DNA of 15,076 nt, from the NCBI GenBank assembly GCA_028875175.1, contig JAPPFO010000237.1:37482-52557 (forward strand), in the 5' to 3' direction. This document shows, piece after piece, positions 7,247 through 13,442 of the stretch. Each line of letters begins with the position of its first letter. Positions within the stretch are counted from its first letter, which is position 1. The notes under the pieces are model-generated. The model was given only the letters and a program-made list of their open reading frames with translations. It did no database searches and had not been told where the DNA came from. The stretch comes from Chloroflexota bacterium (lineage in GTDB: Bacteria; Chloroflexota; UBA11872). Both the position numbers and the translations under genes were made by a program.

Positions 7247-8157
7247 TGAGTCGCATTGCCGTGGTTGGCAGCATCAACCAGGACATCGTCATCCGCGTCC
7301 CGCGCATCCCCCGGCCCGGGGAAACCGTCCACCACGGCCGCCTCGCGCGCTATGCCGGTGGCAAGGGCGCCAATCAAGCCGTGGCCGCTGCCCGCGCCGG
7401 CGCCACGGTCAGCATGCTCGGTGCCGTCGGTACGGACGCCGACGGCGACGACCTCCTGCGTGGCCTGATCGCTGAAGGCGTGGACACCACGCATGTCGCC
7501 CGGGTGGACTCGGCCGCCACCGGCACGGCGCTCATCGCCGTTGACGACGCCGGCGCCAACTCGATCGCCGTGGCCGAAGGCGCGAACTTCCAAATCGATC
7601 CTGAAGATGTGCAAAGCGCGATCGCGGCACTTCAGCCAGTCGCCGTAGTCGGCCAGCGGGAGGTCCCGGACGACGTAATCAATGCCGCGTTCCAGGCCAC
7701 CACACCCGGCCTGCGCGTGCTCAACGTCTCCCCGGTCGACGAGGGCGTGGCCATCAATCTTGGCCTGGTGGACATCGCCATCGTCAACGAAATCGAAGCC
7801 GCGCAGTTGACCGCCGACTCAAGCCCCGACGACGACTCTGCAGCGCTCGCCAGGGTCCTGGCCGAGCAAACCCATCGCGGCTGCGTCGTCACGCTTGGCG
7901 GCCAGGGCCTCGTCGCCCAGGTCGACGGCCAAACCCACGTCCAACCCGCGTTTCCCACAACCGTCGTCGACACCACCGGCGCCGGCGACGCCTTTTGTGG
8001 TGTCTTCACCGCGGCGCTGGCGGCCGGTCGTCAGGTCGAAACCGCGCTGCGCTGGGGCCAGGCCGCCGGCGCTCTCGCCGCGGCGAAGGCTGGCGCGCAA
8101 CCCTCAATGCCAATGGCCGACGACATCCGCCGCCTCGCGGAGTCAGAGCTGGCCTAG
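7246..8157 (+). CDS. Ribokinase-type PfkB family sugar kinase
   Basis: Phosphorylates a sugar, most likely ribose or a similar pentose, using ATP; cytoplasmic. The 303 residues are normal for ribokinase. Seen: VGSINQDIVIRVPRIPRPGETV (7-28), GGKGANQAVAAARAGA (38-53, PfkB signature 1), GAVGTDADGD, VNEIEA (180-185), VVTLGGQGL (214-222) and DTTGAGDAFCGVFTAAL (242-258, PfkB signature 2), with D248 as catalytic base and the GAG anion hole. A TTG three bases upstream is in frame, but the ATG is preferred: it overlaps the previous stop as TGATG and has GGAG and GAGG 5-12 bases upstream, a good ribosome binding site. Ribokinase (rbsK) fits best, but specificity for another sugar or a nucleoside is possible. 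Confidence 0.87.
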   Translation: MSRIAVVGSINQDIVIRVPRIPRPGETVHHGRLARYAGGKGANQAVAAARAGATVSMLGAVGTDADGDDLLRGLIAEGVDTTHVARVDSAATGTALIAVDDAGANSIAVAEGANFQIDPEDVQSAIAALQPVAVVGQREVPDDVINAAFQATTPGLRVLNVSPVDEGVAINLGLVDIAIVNEIEAAQLTADSSPDDDSAALARVLAEQTHRGCVVTLGGQGLVAQVDGQTHVQPAFPTTVVDTTGAGDAFCGVFTAALAAGRQVETALRWGQAAGALAAAKAGAQPSMPMADDIRRLAESELA

Positions 8158-8181
8158 CAGGCACGACCCGGCCTTCACGGC

Positions 8182-8187
8182 TACGCT
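8182..8187 (+). promoter_or_regulatory. Possible -10 box (TACGCT) before the SDR pair
   Basis: TACGCT fits the TAnnnT -10 pattern and lies 29 bases before the ATG at 8217. The flanking sequence resembles the TACACT site ahead of the DUF899 gene. No -35 is visible. The 59-base gap after the ribokinase stop is the largest gap in this plus-strand series, which makes a separate promoter plausible. Confidence 0.2.
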
Positions 8188-8216
8188 GAGCCTGCCGACG
8201 GCGCTAGAACTCGCCC

Positions 8217-8984
8217 ATGCCAGTCCTCGAACGCTTCCGCCTCCACGGCCGCCGCGCCTTCGTCACCGGCGCCAGCCGGGGCATTGGGCGGGCCATTGGA
8301 CTGGCGCTGGCCGAGGCGGGCGCCGATGTGGCCCTGGCCGCCCGCGACGAAGCTCGGCTGACCGAGCTTGCCGCCGAGATCGAGGCGCTGGGCCGCCGGG
8401 CGCTTGTCGTTCCGCTGGACCTCGCCAACCTGGAAGCCATCGAACCGGCCATCGACGCCGCGGTCGAATCGCTGGGCGGGCTGGACCTCCTGGTCAACAA
8501 CGCCGGCGTCACCTATCGCGGCGGGTTTGAAGTCCACGACCCCGCCGAGTTCGACCGCATGTTCGACGTCAATCTCGGCGCCGTGCTCTTCGCCTGCCAG
8601 GCGGTGCGCCCGCACCTGGCCGCGGCCGGTGGCGGCGTGATCGTCAACATCGGGTCCATCGCCGGAACCAAGGGCACGGGACTCTACGGGGCAAGCAAGG
8701 AAGCCGTGCACGCGCTAGCCCGCGGCTTCAGCCGCGAGTTCGCCAACGACCGCATCCGCGTCGTGGCCCTGGCGCCCGGGCAGGTCTACACCGACATGGG
8801 CGCCCGCGTACGCGCCAACCCGGACGAGATGAACACGCTGCTCCATCACACCGCGCAAGCTCGGGTTGCCGATCCGTCCGAGATTGCCGCGGCCGTCGTC
8901 TACCTGGCCTCGCCCGCCGCCGGCTTTGTGACCGGGACGACCATCGCCATCGACGGCGGCCGCGATTTCTTCGCAAGACGATGA
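8217..8984 (+). CDS. Short-chain dehydrogenase/reductase (SDR), first of a pair
   Basis: A 255-residue classical SDR, an NAD(P)-dependent oxidoreductase with a Rossmann fold; cytoplasmic. Visible: cofactor motif TGASRGIG (17-24), LAARD after the second strand with an Arg often seen in NADP(H)-preferring members, DLAN (68-71), NNAG (94-97), N119 in the alpha-4 position, catalytic S147, Y157 and K161 in YGASK, and the C-terminal block GFVTGTTIAIDGGRDF. The set N-S-Y-K is complete, so it should be active. The substrate cannot be told; related enzymes include gluconate 5-dehydrogenase, 3-oxoacyl-ACP reductase and sugar dehydrogenases. Its stop overlaps the ATG of the second SDR (ATGA at 8981). 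The ribokinase upstream and sialidase-fold gene nearby hint at a sugar substrate. Confidence 0.93.
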   Translation: MPVLERFRLHGRRAFVTGASRGIGRAIGLALAEAGADVALAARDEARLTELAAEIEALGRRALVVPLDLANLEAIEPAIDAAVESLGGLDLLVNNAGVTYRGGFEVHDPAEFDRMFDVNLGAVLFACQAVRPHLAAAGGGVIVNIGSIAGTKGTGLYGASKEAVHALARGFSREFANDRIRVVALAPGQVYTDMGARVRANPDEMNTLLHHTAQARVADPSEIAAAVVYLASPAAGFVTGTTIAIDGGRDFFARR

Positions 8985-9736
8985 CCGCCCCCGATCCCTT
9001 CCGCCTGGACGGACGTCGCGCACTCATCAGCGGCGCCAGCCGCGGCATCGGCCGCGGCATCGCCCAGGCCTACGCGCGGGCCGGCGCCCGGCTTGCCCTG
9101 GCCGCCCGTTCGACGGCCAACCTGGAGCAAGTCGCCAGCGACGTCCGTGAACTTGGCGCCGAAGTCCATGTGTTCGGCGCCGACCTGGCGGACGCAGAGG
9201 CTCCAACTCGCCTGGTCGAGCAAGCCGCTCAGGCCCTGGGCGGCCTGGACATCGTGGTTAACAACGCCGGCGACGGCGGCCACGACGGACTGACCCTGGA
9301 TGCCTACCGACGCTTGCTCCACGTAAACCTGCGCGCCCCGGTGCTGATCACCCAGGCCGCGCGGCCCTTCCTGCTCGAGTCCGACGCCCCGGTGGTTATC
9401 AACGTCTCGTCGGTCTCGGCGAAGCTTGGTGGCGCCGAGCCCTACGGCCCGCTCAAGGCCGCCCTCTCCTCGTACACCGTGGGCCTTGCCCGCGAATGGG
9501 GCAAAGACGGCATCCGCTTGGTCGCCATTGCCCCCGGCGTAATCGAGACCGACATGACAGCGGGTTATACGAGCGAGGCCTGGTGGACTGACAACCTGCC
9601 CGATCGGGTGGCCCTGGGACGCAACGGCCAGGTTGAAGAGATCGCGGGCGTCGCCCGGTTCCTTGCGTCCGACGCCGCCGCCTACATCACCGGCGCCGTC
9701 ATCCCCGTGGACGGCGGCTGGGTCCACCGGTACTGA
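8981..9736 (+). CDS. Short-chain dehydrogenase/reductase (SDR), second of a pair
   Basis: A 251-residue classical SDR translated in coupling with the first one. Motifs: SGASRGIG (17-24), AARS after strand 2, DLAD, NNAG (94-97), NVSSVSAKLG with the catalytic Ser at 143/144, YGPLK (Y155, K159), APGVIETDM and ITGAVIPVDGGW. All catalytic residues are present. It is clearly a paralogue of its neighbour: the N-terminal stretch (FRLDGRRALISGASRGIG against FRLHGRRAFVTGASRGIG) and the NNAG spacing match, but the substrate loop after APG differs strongly, so the two probably act on different substrates or steps. The gene ends eight bases from the stop of the convergent sialidase-fold gene. Confidence 0.93.
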   Translation: MTAPDPFRLDGRRALISGASRGIGRGIAQAYARAGARLALAARSTANLEQVASDVRELGAEVHVFGADLADAEAPTRLVEQAAQALGGLDIVVNNAGDGGHDGLTLDAYRRLLHVNLRAPVLITQAARPFLLESDAPVVINVSSVSAKLGGAEPYGPLKAALSSYTVGLAREWGKDGIRLVAIAPGVIETDMTAGYTSEAWWTDNLPDRVALGRNGQVEEIAGVARFLASDAAAYITGAVIPVDGGWVHRY

Positions 9737-9744
9737 GCGCCGGT

Positions 9745-10818
9745 CTACGTCCGGTCGATCAGTTCCAGCCAGCGCAGGTCGATGATCCCGTCTGCGTCCG
9801 CCGACGGCGCCAGGACGCAGCCCAGTCGCCCGTTTCGCAGCACCGCCATGTCCGGGTAGCCGCAGCGCACGTCGCCGGCCGCCGGCGGCGGGCCGTCGCT
9901 TGGACTGGCCAGCCAGCCGATGCGTTGCCAGGTCGCGCCGTCGTCCTCGCTCACGCTGCACCCCACCCCTGAGCGGTTGCCCGCCTCGTCTCGATAGGCG
10001 CACAGCAACGCCCCGGACCGCAGTCGTTGCAGCTTGATGTTTGCGCCCCAGAACTCCACCGGCCGCGGTTCGGTCCAGCTCGACCCGTCGTCACTCGAAT
10101 ACGCCACCACGCTGGGATGCCCATCGAACACCCGCGCCACGGCCATGTACCGCCCGTCCGCCAGCCGCGTAATGTCCATGTCCCCAAACCCCAGCGCCGG
10201 GTGCGCTGCCACGATCACCGGCGCTGAGAAGCTCTCACCCCCGTCGTTCGTAAAGCAAACACCCGCCTGCCAGCCGGAGTCACGACCCGTGGTCCCGATA
10301 ACCGCCAGCATGTGCCGCCCGTCGTCCAGGCGATGGGGATTGCTGGCCCCGTAGAACTCCGACCACTCAGGAAACAGGCGAATCTCGGGACTCTCAGGCC
10401 CCCAGGTCTCACCTCCGTCCGCCGAACACGTCGTGGAGAGATACCACCCCGTGCACGGCTCGTCGCCCGGCAGGCTGGGGTCCATCTGGATACGCCCAAG
10501 TCCCAGCAACAGCCGCTCGTCCGAAAACGCCATCAACCCGCCCAGGTGCATACAGTCCCACCCGGGCTTTGCATAGATGGCCTCAGGCGCCGTCCACGTC
10601 GCCCCGTCGTCGTCCGAACGCGACATCAACATCACGCTGTTGTTTCGACGCCGCACCCCCGGCGCCCAACTGAACACCAACACCAGCCGCCCGCTCCCAA
10701 GCTGCGCCAGGCTGGCCGAGTAGTGCGCGTGCGGCGCGTCGCCCGCAAACAGCCGGCGTGACTCATGCACCTCGATTGGGGCGTCACGTGCGAGGTCCGG
10801 CTCGCCTGTCATGACCAT
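9745..10818 (-). CDS. Sialidase-fold (BNR/Asp-box repeat) protein, putative exo-sialidase-like
   Basis: A 357-residue beta-propeller protein with five Asp-box repeats (S/T-x-D-x-G-x-x-W/F type): SRSDDDGATWT, CSADGGETWG, FTNDGGESFS, YSSDDGSSWT and SEDDGATWQ. These are spread along the chain as in six-bladed sialidase propellers. Family members cleave or bind sialic acid or other sugars, and many bacterial ones have no proven sialidase activity. Arginines are present, but the catalytic Arg triad, Tyr and Glu cannot be assigned without a structure-based alignment. No signal peptide is visible, so it may be cytoplasmic. The start could be ATG 10818 or ATG 10812 (two codons later); neither has a clear ribosome binding site. 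It is convergent with the SDR pair. Confidence 0.85.
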   Translation of the reverse strand: MVMTGEPDLARDAPIEVHESRRLFAGDAPHAHYSASLAQLGSGRLVLVFSWAPGVRRRNNSVMLMSRSDDDGATWTAPEAIYAKPGWDCMHLGGLMAFSDERLLLGLGRIQMDPSLPGDEPCTGWYLSTTCSADGGETWGPESPEIRLFPEWSEFYGASNPHRLDDGRHMLAVIGTTGRDSGWQAGVCFTNDGGESFSAPVIVAAHPALGFGDMDITRLADGRYMAVARVFDGHPSVVAYSSDDGSSWTEPRPVEFWGANIKLQRLRSGALLCAYRDEAGNRSGVGCSVSEDDGATWQRIGWLASPSDGPPPAAGDVRCGYPDMAVLRNGRLGCVLAPSADADGIIDLRWLELIDRT

Positions 10819-10994
10819 TGCGATTCACCGCATCGACGTTGCACGGATCCTACGCCGGATTGCCACCAATGCGCGCCTTCGATACCTCGGGTCGATGCGT
10901 CGTCCTGGCCGCCAACCTGAGGGCCGGACCACGCTCCTACACTTGATAAAGCCGAACCGACCGCCTGCACAAGGGCACCTTGAAGGGAAGCACG
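10819..10994. promoter_or_regulatory. Divergent intergenic region between the sialidase-fold and DUF899 genes
   Basis: These 176 bases must hold promoters for both flanking genes. On the plus strand TACACT (10938-10943) in the context CGCTCCTACACT is a -10 candidate. On the minus strand TAGGAT (10852-10847) could serve the sialidase-fold gene, with a leader of about 22 bases. A 9-bp inverted repeat is present, CGCATCGAC (10829-10837) with GTCGATGCG (10891-10899). No gene is seen. Confidence 0.35.
10938..10943 (+). promoter_or_regulatory. Putative -10 box TACACT for the DUF899 gene
   Basis: TACACT fits TAnnnT and is preceded by CGCTCC, exactly as the TATAAT ahead of gatC is. Ten of twelve bases agree between the two sites. 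It lies 51 bases before the GTG at 10995. No good -35 is seen. Confidence 0.35.
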
Positions 10995-11588
10995 GTGACC
11001 GTTCCGAACGATCTACAGGAAGAGCTTGCCGCCGCCTGGGCCGACCTGGAGAAGGCGCAGCAGCGACTCAAGGACGTTCGCCGCCGTGTGCCGTCGGAGC
11101 CCGTGCAGGACTACCAACTCCACGGGCCTGACGGCGCGGCAAAGCTATCCGAGTTGTTCGGCGACAAGTCCGACCTGATCCTGATCCACAACATGGGCAC
11201 GCGCTGTCCCTACTGCACCATGTGGGCGGATGGCTTCAACGGCGTACTCCATCACCTTGAGGACCGCTCGGCCTTCGTCGTGGCCTCTCCTGACAGCGTC
11301 GAAACCCAGCAGGAGTTTCGGAGAAACCGCGGCTGGCGCTTCCGCATGTACTCGGCGGCCGGCACCTCCCTGTTCAAGGACATGGGCTTCGAGTCCGACG
11401 AAGAGCACTACGGCTCAAGCGCCATGCCGGGCGTCTCCGTCTTTCACAAGGGCGCCGACGGCTCGATCGTGCGTGTCGCCTCCGACTTCCTCGGACCCGG
11501 CGACGCCTACTGCAGCGTCTGGCACCTCTTCGACCTGCTCCGCGACGGCGTCGGCGACTGGGAAGCAAAGTTCGACTACTCGACCTAA
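10995..11588 (+). CDS. DUF899 family thioredoxin-like protein
   Basis: A 197-residue soluble protein of the thioredoxin superfamily, DUF899 type. The N-terminal third is helical and charged (EELAAAWADLEKAQQRLKDVRR). The thioredoxin-like core starts at YQLHGPDGAAKLSELFGDKSDLILIHNMG and carries CPYCTMW (71-77), a CxxC pair in the redox-site position. NRGWRFRMYSAAGTSLFKDMGF and AYCSVWHLFDLLRDG follow and match the conserved later blocks of DUF899. The function is unproven; a redox or peroxiredoxin-like role is an inference from the fold and CxxC. TTG at 10980 is also in frame, but GTG at 10995 is preferred because AGGGA (10984-10988) lies six bases upstream as a good Shine-Dalgarno. The gene stands alone, with its own likely promoter, upstream of gatCAB. 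Confidence 0.8.
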   Translation: MTVPNDLQEELAAAWADLEKAQQRLKDVRRRVPSEPVQDYQLHGPDGAAKLSELFGDKSDLILIHNMGTRCPYCTMWADGFNGVLHHLEDRSAFVVASPDSVETQQEFRRNRGWRFRMYSAAGTSLFKDMGFESDEEHYGSSAMPGVSVFHKGADGSIVRVASDFLGPGDAYCSVWHLFDLLRDGVGDWEAKFDYST

Positions 11589-11637
11589 ACAGCCACGCCG
11601 TCCACCGCGGCGGTCATGAGCAACCGGCCTCCGCTCC

Positions 11638-11643
11638 TATAAT
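11638..11643 (+). promoter_or_regulatory. Perfect -10 box TATAAT upstream of gatC
   Basis: TATAAT occurs in CGCTCCTATAATCG, 32 bases before the gatC GTG. Transcription would start near 11650 with a leader of about 26 bases. The hexamer 17 bases upstream (CATGAG) is not a convincing -35, so the promoter may depend on the -10 and its flank. It is the strongest promoter-like site in the window and would drive gatCAB. Confidence 0.5.
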
Positions 11644-11675
11644 CGCCGCCGGTCCGCTATCTCCCGAGCAGCGCT

Positions 11676-11969
11676 GTGTCCATTGACCGTTCGCAAGTCG
11701 ACCATGCCGCCGAACTGGCGCGGCTCGAGCTGTCCGACGACGAGCGCGAGCGGCTGCGCGGCGAGTTGGGGCAAATCCTGCAGGCCTTCGAGGCGCTGAA
11801 CACGCTGGACACCGAGCACATCCCCCCAACCGCCCAGGTCATCCCGCTGGGCAACGTCGAGCGAGACGACACCGTCGCCGACTCGCTGCCGCTGGATGCG
11901 GTGCTTGAGAACGCCCCCCGTGTCGAGGACGGCCAGATTCGCGTTCCCCCCGTGCTGGACGAGTCCTGA
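11676..11969 (+). CDS. gatC: Aspartyl/glutamyl-tRNA amidotransferase subunit C
   Basis: The small subunit of GatCAB, which wraps around the interface of GatA and GatB and stabilises the complex. The 97 residues are typical. The conserved N-terminal helix is VDHAAELARLELSDDERERLRGELGQILQAFEALNTLDTEHIPPTAQV, and the tail has the usual R-DD--- segment (VERDDTVADSLPLDAVLENAP) and a final VPPVLD. The start is GTG; no closer start fits the homology. It is first in the order gatC-gatA-gatB, with three bases between its stop and the gatA GTG, and a TATAAT box lies just upstream. Confidence 0.95.
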   Translation: MSIDRSQVDHAAELARLELSDDERERLRGELGQILQAFEALNTLDTEHIPPTAQVIPLGNVERDDTVADSLPLDAVLENAPRVEDGQIRVPPVLDES

Positions 11970-11972
11970 CCG

Positions 11973-13442
11973 GTGGCTGATGCGCTCTATCGGCTGACGC
12001 TGCACGCGGCCGCCCAGGGACTGCGGAACGGACAATTCAGTTCGGTCGAGCTCACGCAGTCCCTGCTCGACCGCATCGAATCCGTGGACGGACGGGTCGG
12101 CGCCTATCTCACCGTCACCGCCGACCTGGCCCTGGAACAGGCTGCGGACGCTGACGCCCGCCGCGCCTCGGGCCAGGATGGCCCGCTCCTGGGCCTGCCC
12201 ATCGCCCTCAAGGATGTGCTCAGCACGGCCGGCGTACAAACGACCTGCGCCTCCCGCATTCTCGAAGGCTTCATCCCGCCATACGACGCCACCGCCGTAA
12301 CCCGTTTGAAGAACGCCGGCGCGGTGACGCTCGGCAAAACCAACATGGACGAGTTCGCCATGGGCTCGTCCAACGAGCATTCCGGCTACAAGCCGGTGCG
12401 CAATCCCTGGAACCTGGACAAGGTGCCCGGGGGCTCGAGCGGAGGCTCAGCGGCTGCCGTGGCCGCCGACGAGTGCCTGGCCGCGTTGGGATCCGACACC
12501 GGCGGCTCGGTCCGTCAGCCCGCCGCCCTCTGCGGCTGCGTGGGGCTCAAGCCCACCTACGGGCGCATCTCGCGCTTCGGCCTGATTGCCTTCGCCTCGT
12601 CGCTGGACCAGATCGGCGTGCTGACCAAGGACGTCACCGACGCCGCGCTCCTGCTGGGAGCGCTTGCTGGACACGACCCGCGCGATTCCACTTCGGCTGA
12701 AGAACCGGTGCCCGACTACGCCGGCGAACTGAACGGCGACATCGGCGGGCTGCGCATCGGCGTGGCGCCTGAATACTTCGGCGAGGGGCTCGATCCGCAG
12801 GTCGGAGCTTCCGTCCGTGCGGCAATCAACGACCTGCTGGGCCTCGGGGCAACCGAGCGCGAGATTTCGCTTCCCCACACCGAATACGCCCTGCCGACCT
12901 ATTACGTCATCGCCCCGTCCGAGGCCAGCGCCAACCTGGCCCGCTACAACGGCGTCAAGTACGGCCTCTCCGACCCGCAGGCCACCGACGTGGACGAGAT
13001 GATGGCCCGAATCCGCGGCCGGGGCTTCGGGTCCGAGGTCAAGCGCCGCATCATGATCGGCACCTTCGCGCTCTCCTCCGGCTACTACGACGCCTACTAC
13101 GTCCGCGCCCAGAAAGTGCGCACGCTCATCAAGTCCGACTTCGAGACGGCATTCCAGGATGTCGACGTCATCGCGGCGCCCGTCGTGCCGTCCCCGGCCT
13201 TCGACCTGGGAGCCAAGCTGGACGACCCCGTGGCCATGTACCAGTCCGACATCATGACCCTGCCCGCCTCCCTGGCCGGCCTGCCCTGCATGAGCATCCC
13301 CTGCGGCTTCGTGGACGGACTCCCCGTGGGTCTCCAACTCATCGCGCCCCCCTTCGCCGAGTCGCGCCTGCTCCAGGCCGCCCGCGCCTACGAACGCGCC
13401 CGCGGCGACCTGGACGCACCCCTCAAAGCCATCGACGCATGA
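11973..13442 (+). CDS. gatA: Aspartyl/glutamyl-tRNA amidotransferase subunit A
   Basis: The glutaminase subunit of GatCAB: it hydrolyses glutamine and sends the ammonia through a tunnel to GatB for conversion of Glu-tRNA(Gln) and/or Asp-tRNA(Asn). It has 489 residues, normal for GatA. The amidase-signature catalytic triad is complete: K80 in PIALKD, cis-Ser S155 in GGSSGGS and nucleophile S179 in GSDTGGSVRQPAA. These are one position off the Staphylococcus aureus GatA numbering (79/154/178). GLKPTYGRISRFGLIAFASSLDQIG and the C-terminal LPASLAGLPCMSIPCGFVDGLPVGLQLIAPPF are also typical. It starts with GTG. Its TGA overlaps the gatB ATG (ATGA at 13439-13442), coupling synthesis of the two subunits. 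Confidence 0.97.
   Translation: MADALYRLTLHAAAQGLRNGQFSSVELTQSLLDRIESVDGRVGAYLTVTADLALEQAADADARRASGQDGPLLGLPIALKDVLSTAGVQTTCASRILEGFIPPYDATAVTRLKNAGAVTLGKTNMDEFAMGSSNEHSGYKPVRNPWNLDKVPGGSSGGSAAAVAADECLAALGSDTGGSVRQPAALCGCVGLKPTYGRISRFGLIAFASSLDQIGVLTKDVTDAALLLGALAGHDPRDSTSAEEPVPDYAGELNGDIGGLRIGVAPEYFGEGLDPQVGASVRAAINDLLGLGATEREISLPHTEYALPTYYVIAPSEASANLARYNGVKYGLSDPQATDVDEMMARIRGRGFGSEVKRRIMIGTFALSSGYYDAYYVRAQKVRTLIKSDFETAFQDVDVIAAPVVPSPAFDLGAKLDDPVAMYQSDIMTLPASLAGLPCMSIPCGFVDGLPVGLQLIAPPFAESRLLQAARAYERARGDLDAPLKAIDA

Noticed and set aside
9726..9744. ACCGG/CCGGT hairpin between the convergent SDR and sialidase-fold genes as a two-way terminator
   Set aside because: The stem is only five base pairs with no T-run on either side, and it overlaps the SDR stop codon; too weak to call.
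10829..10899. 9-bp inverted repeat CGCATCGAC/GTCGATGCG in the divergent region
   Set aside because: The arms are 53 bases apart, so a compact operator or hairpin is unlikely, and a chance match is possible in GC-rich DNA.
12447..13337. 296-codon open frame on the minus strand opposite gatA
   Set aside because: The gatA reading frame has the full catalytic triad; the antisense frame has no family features.
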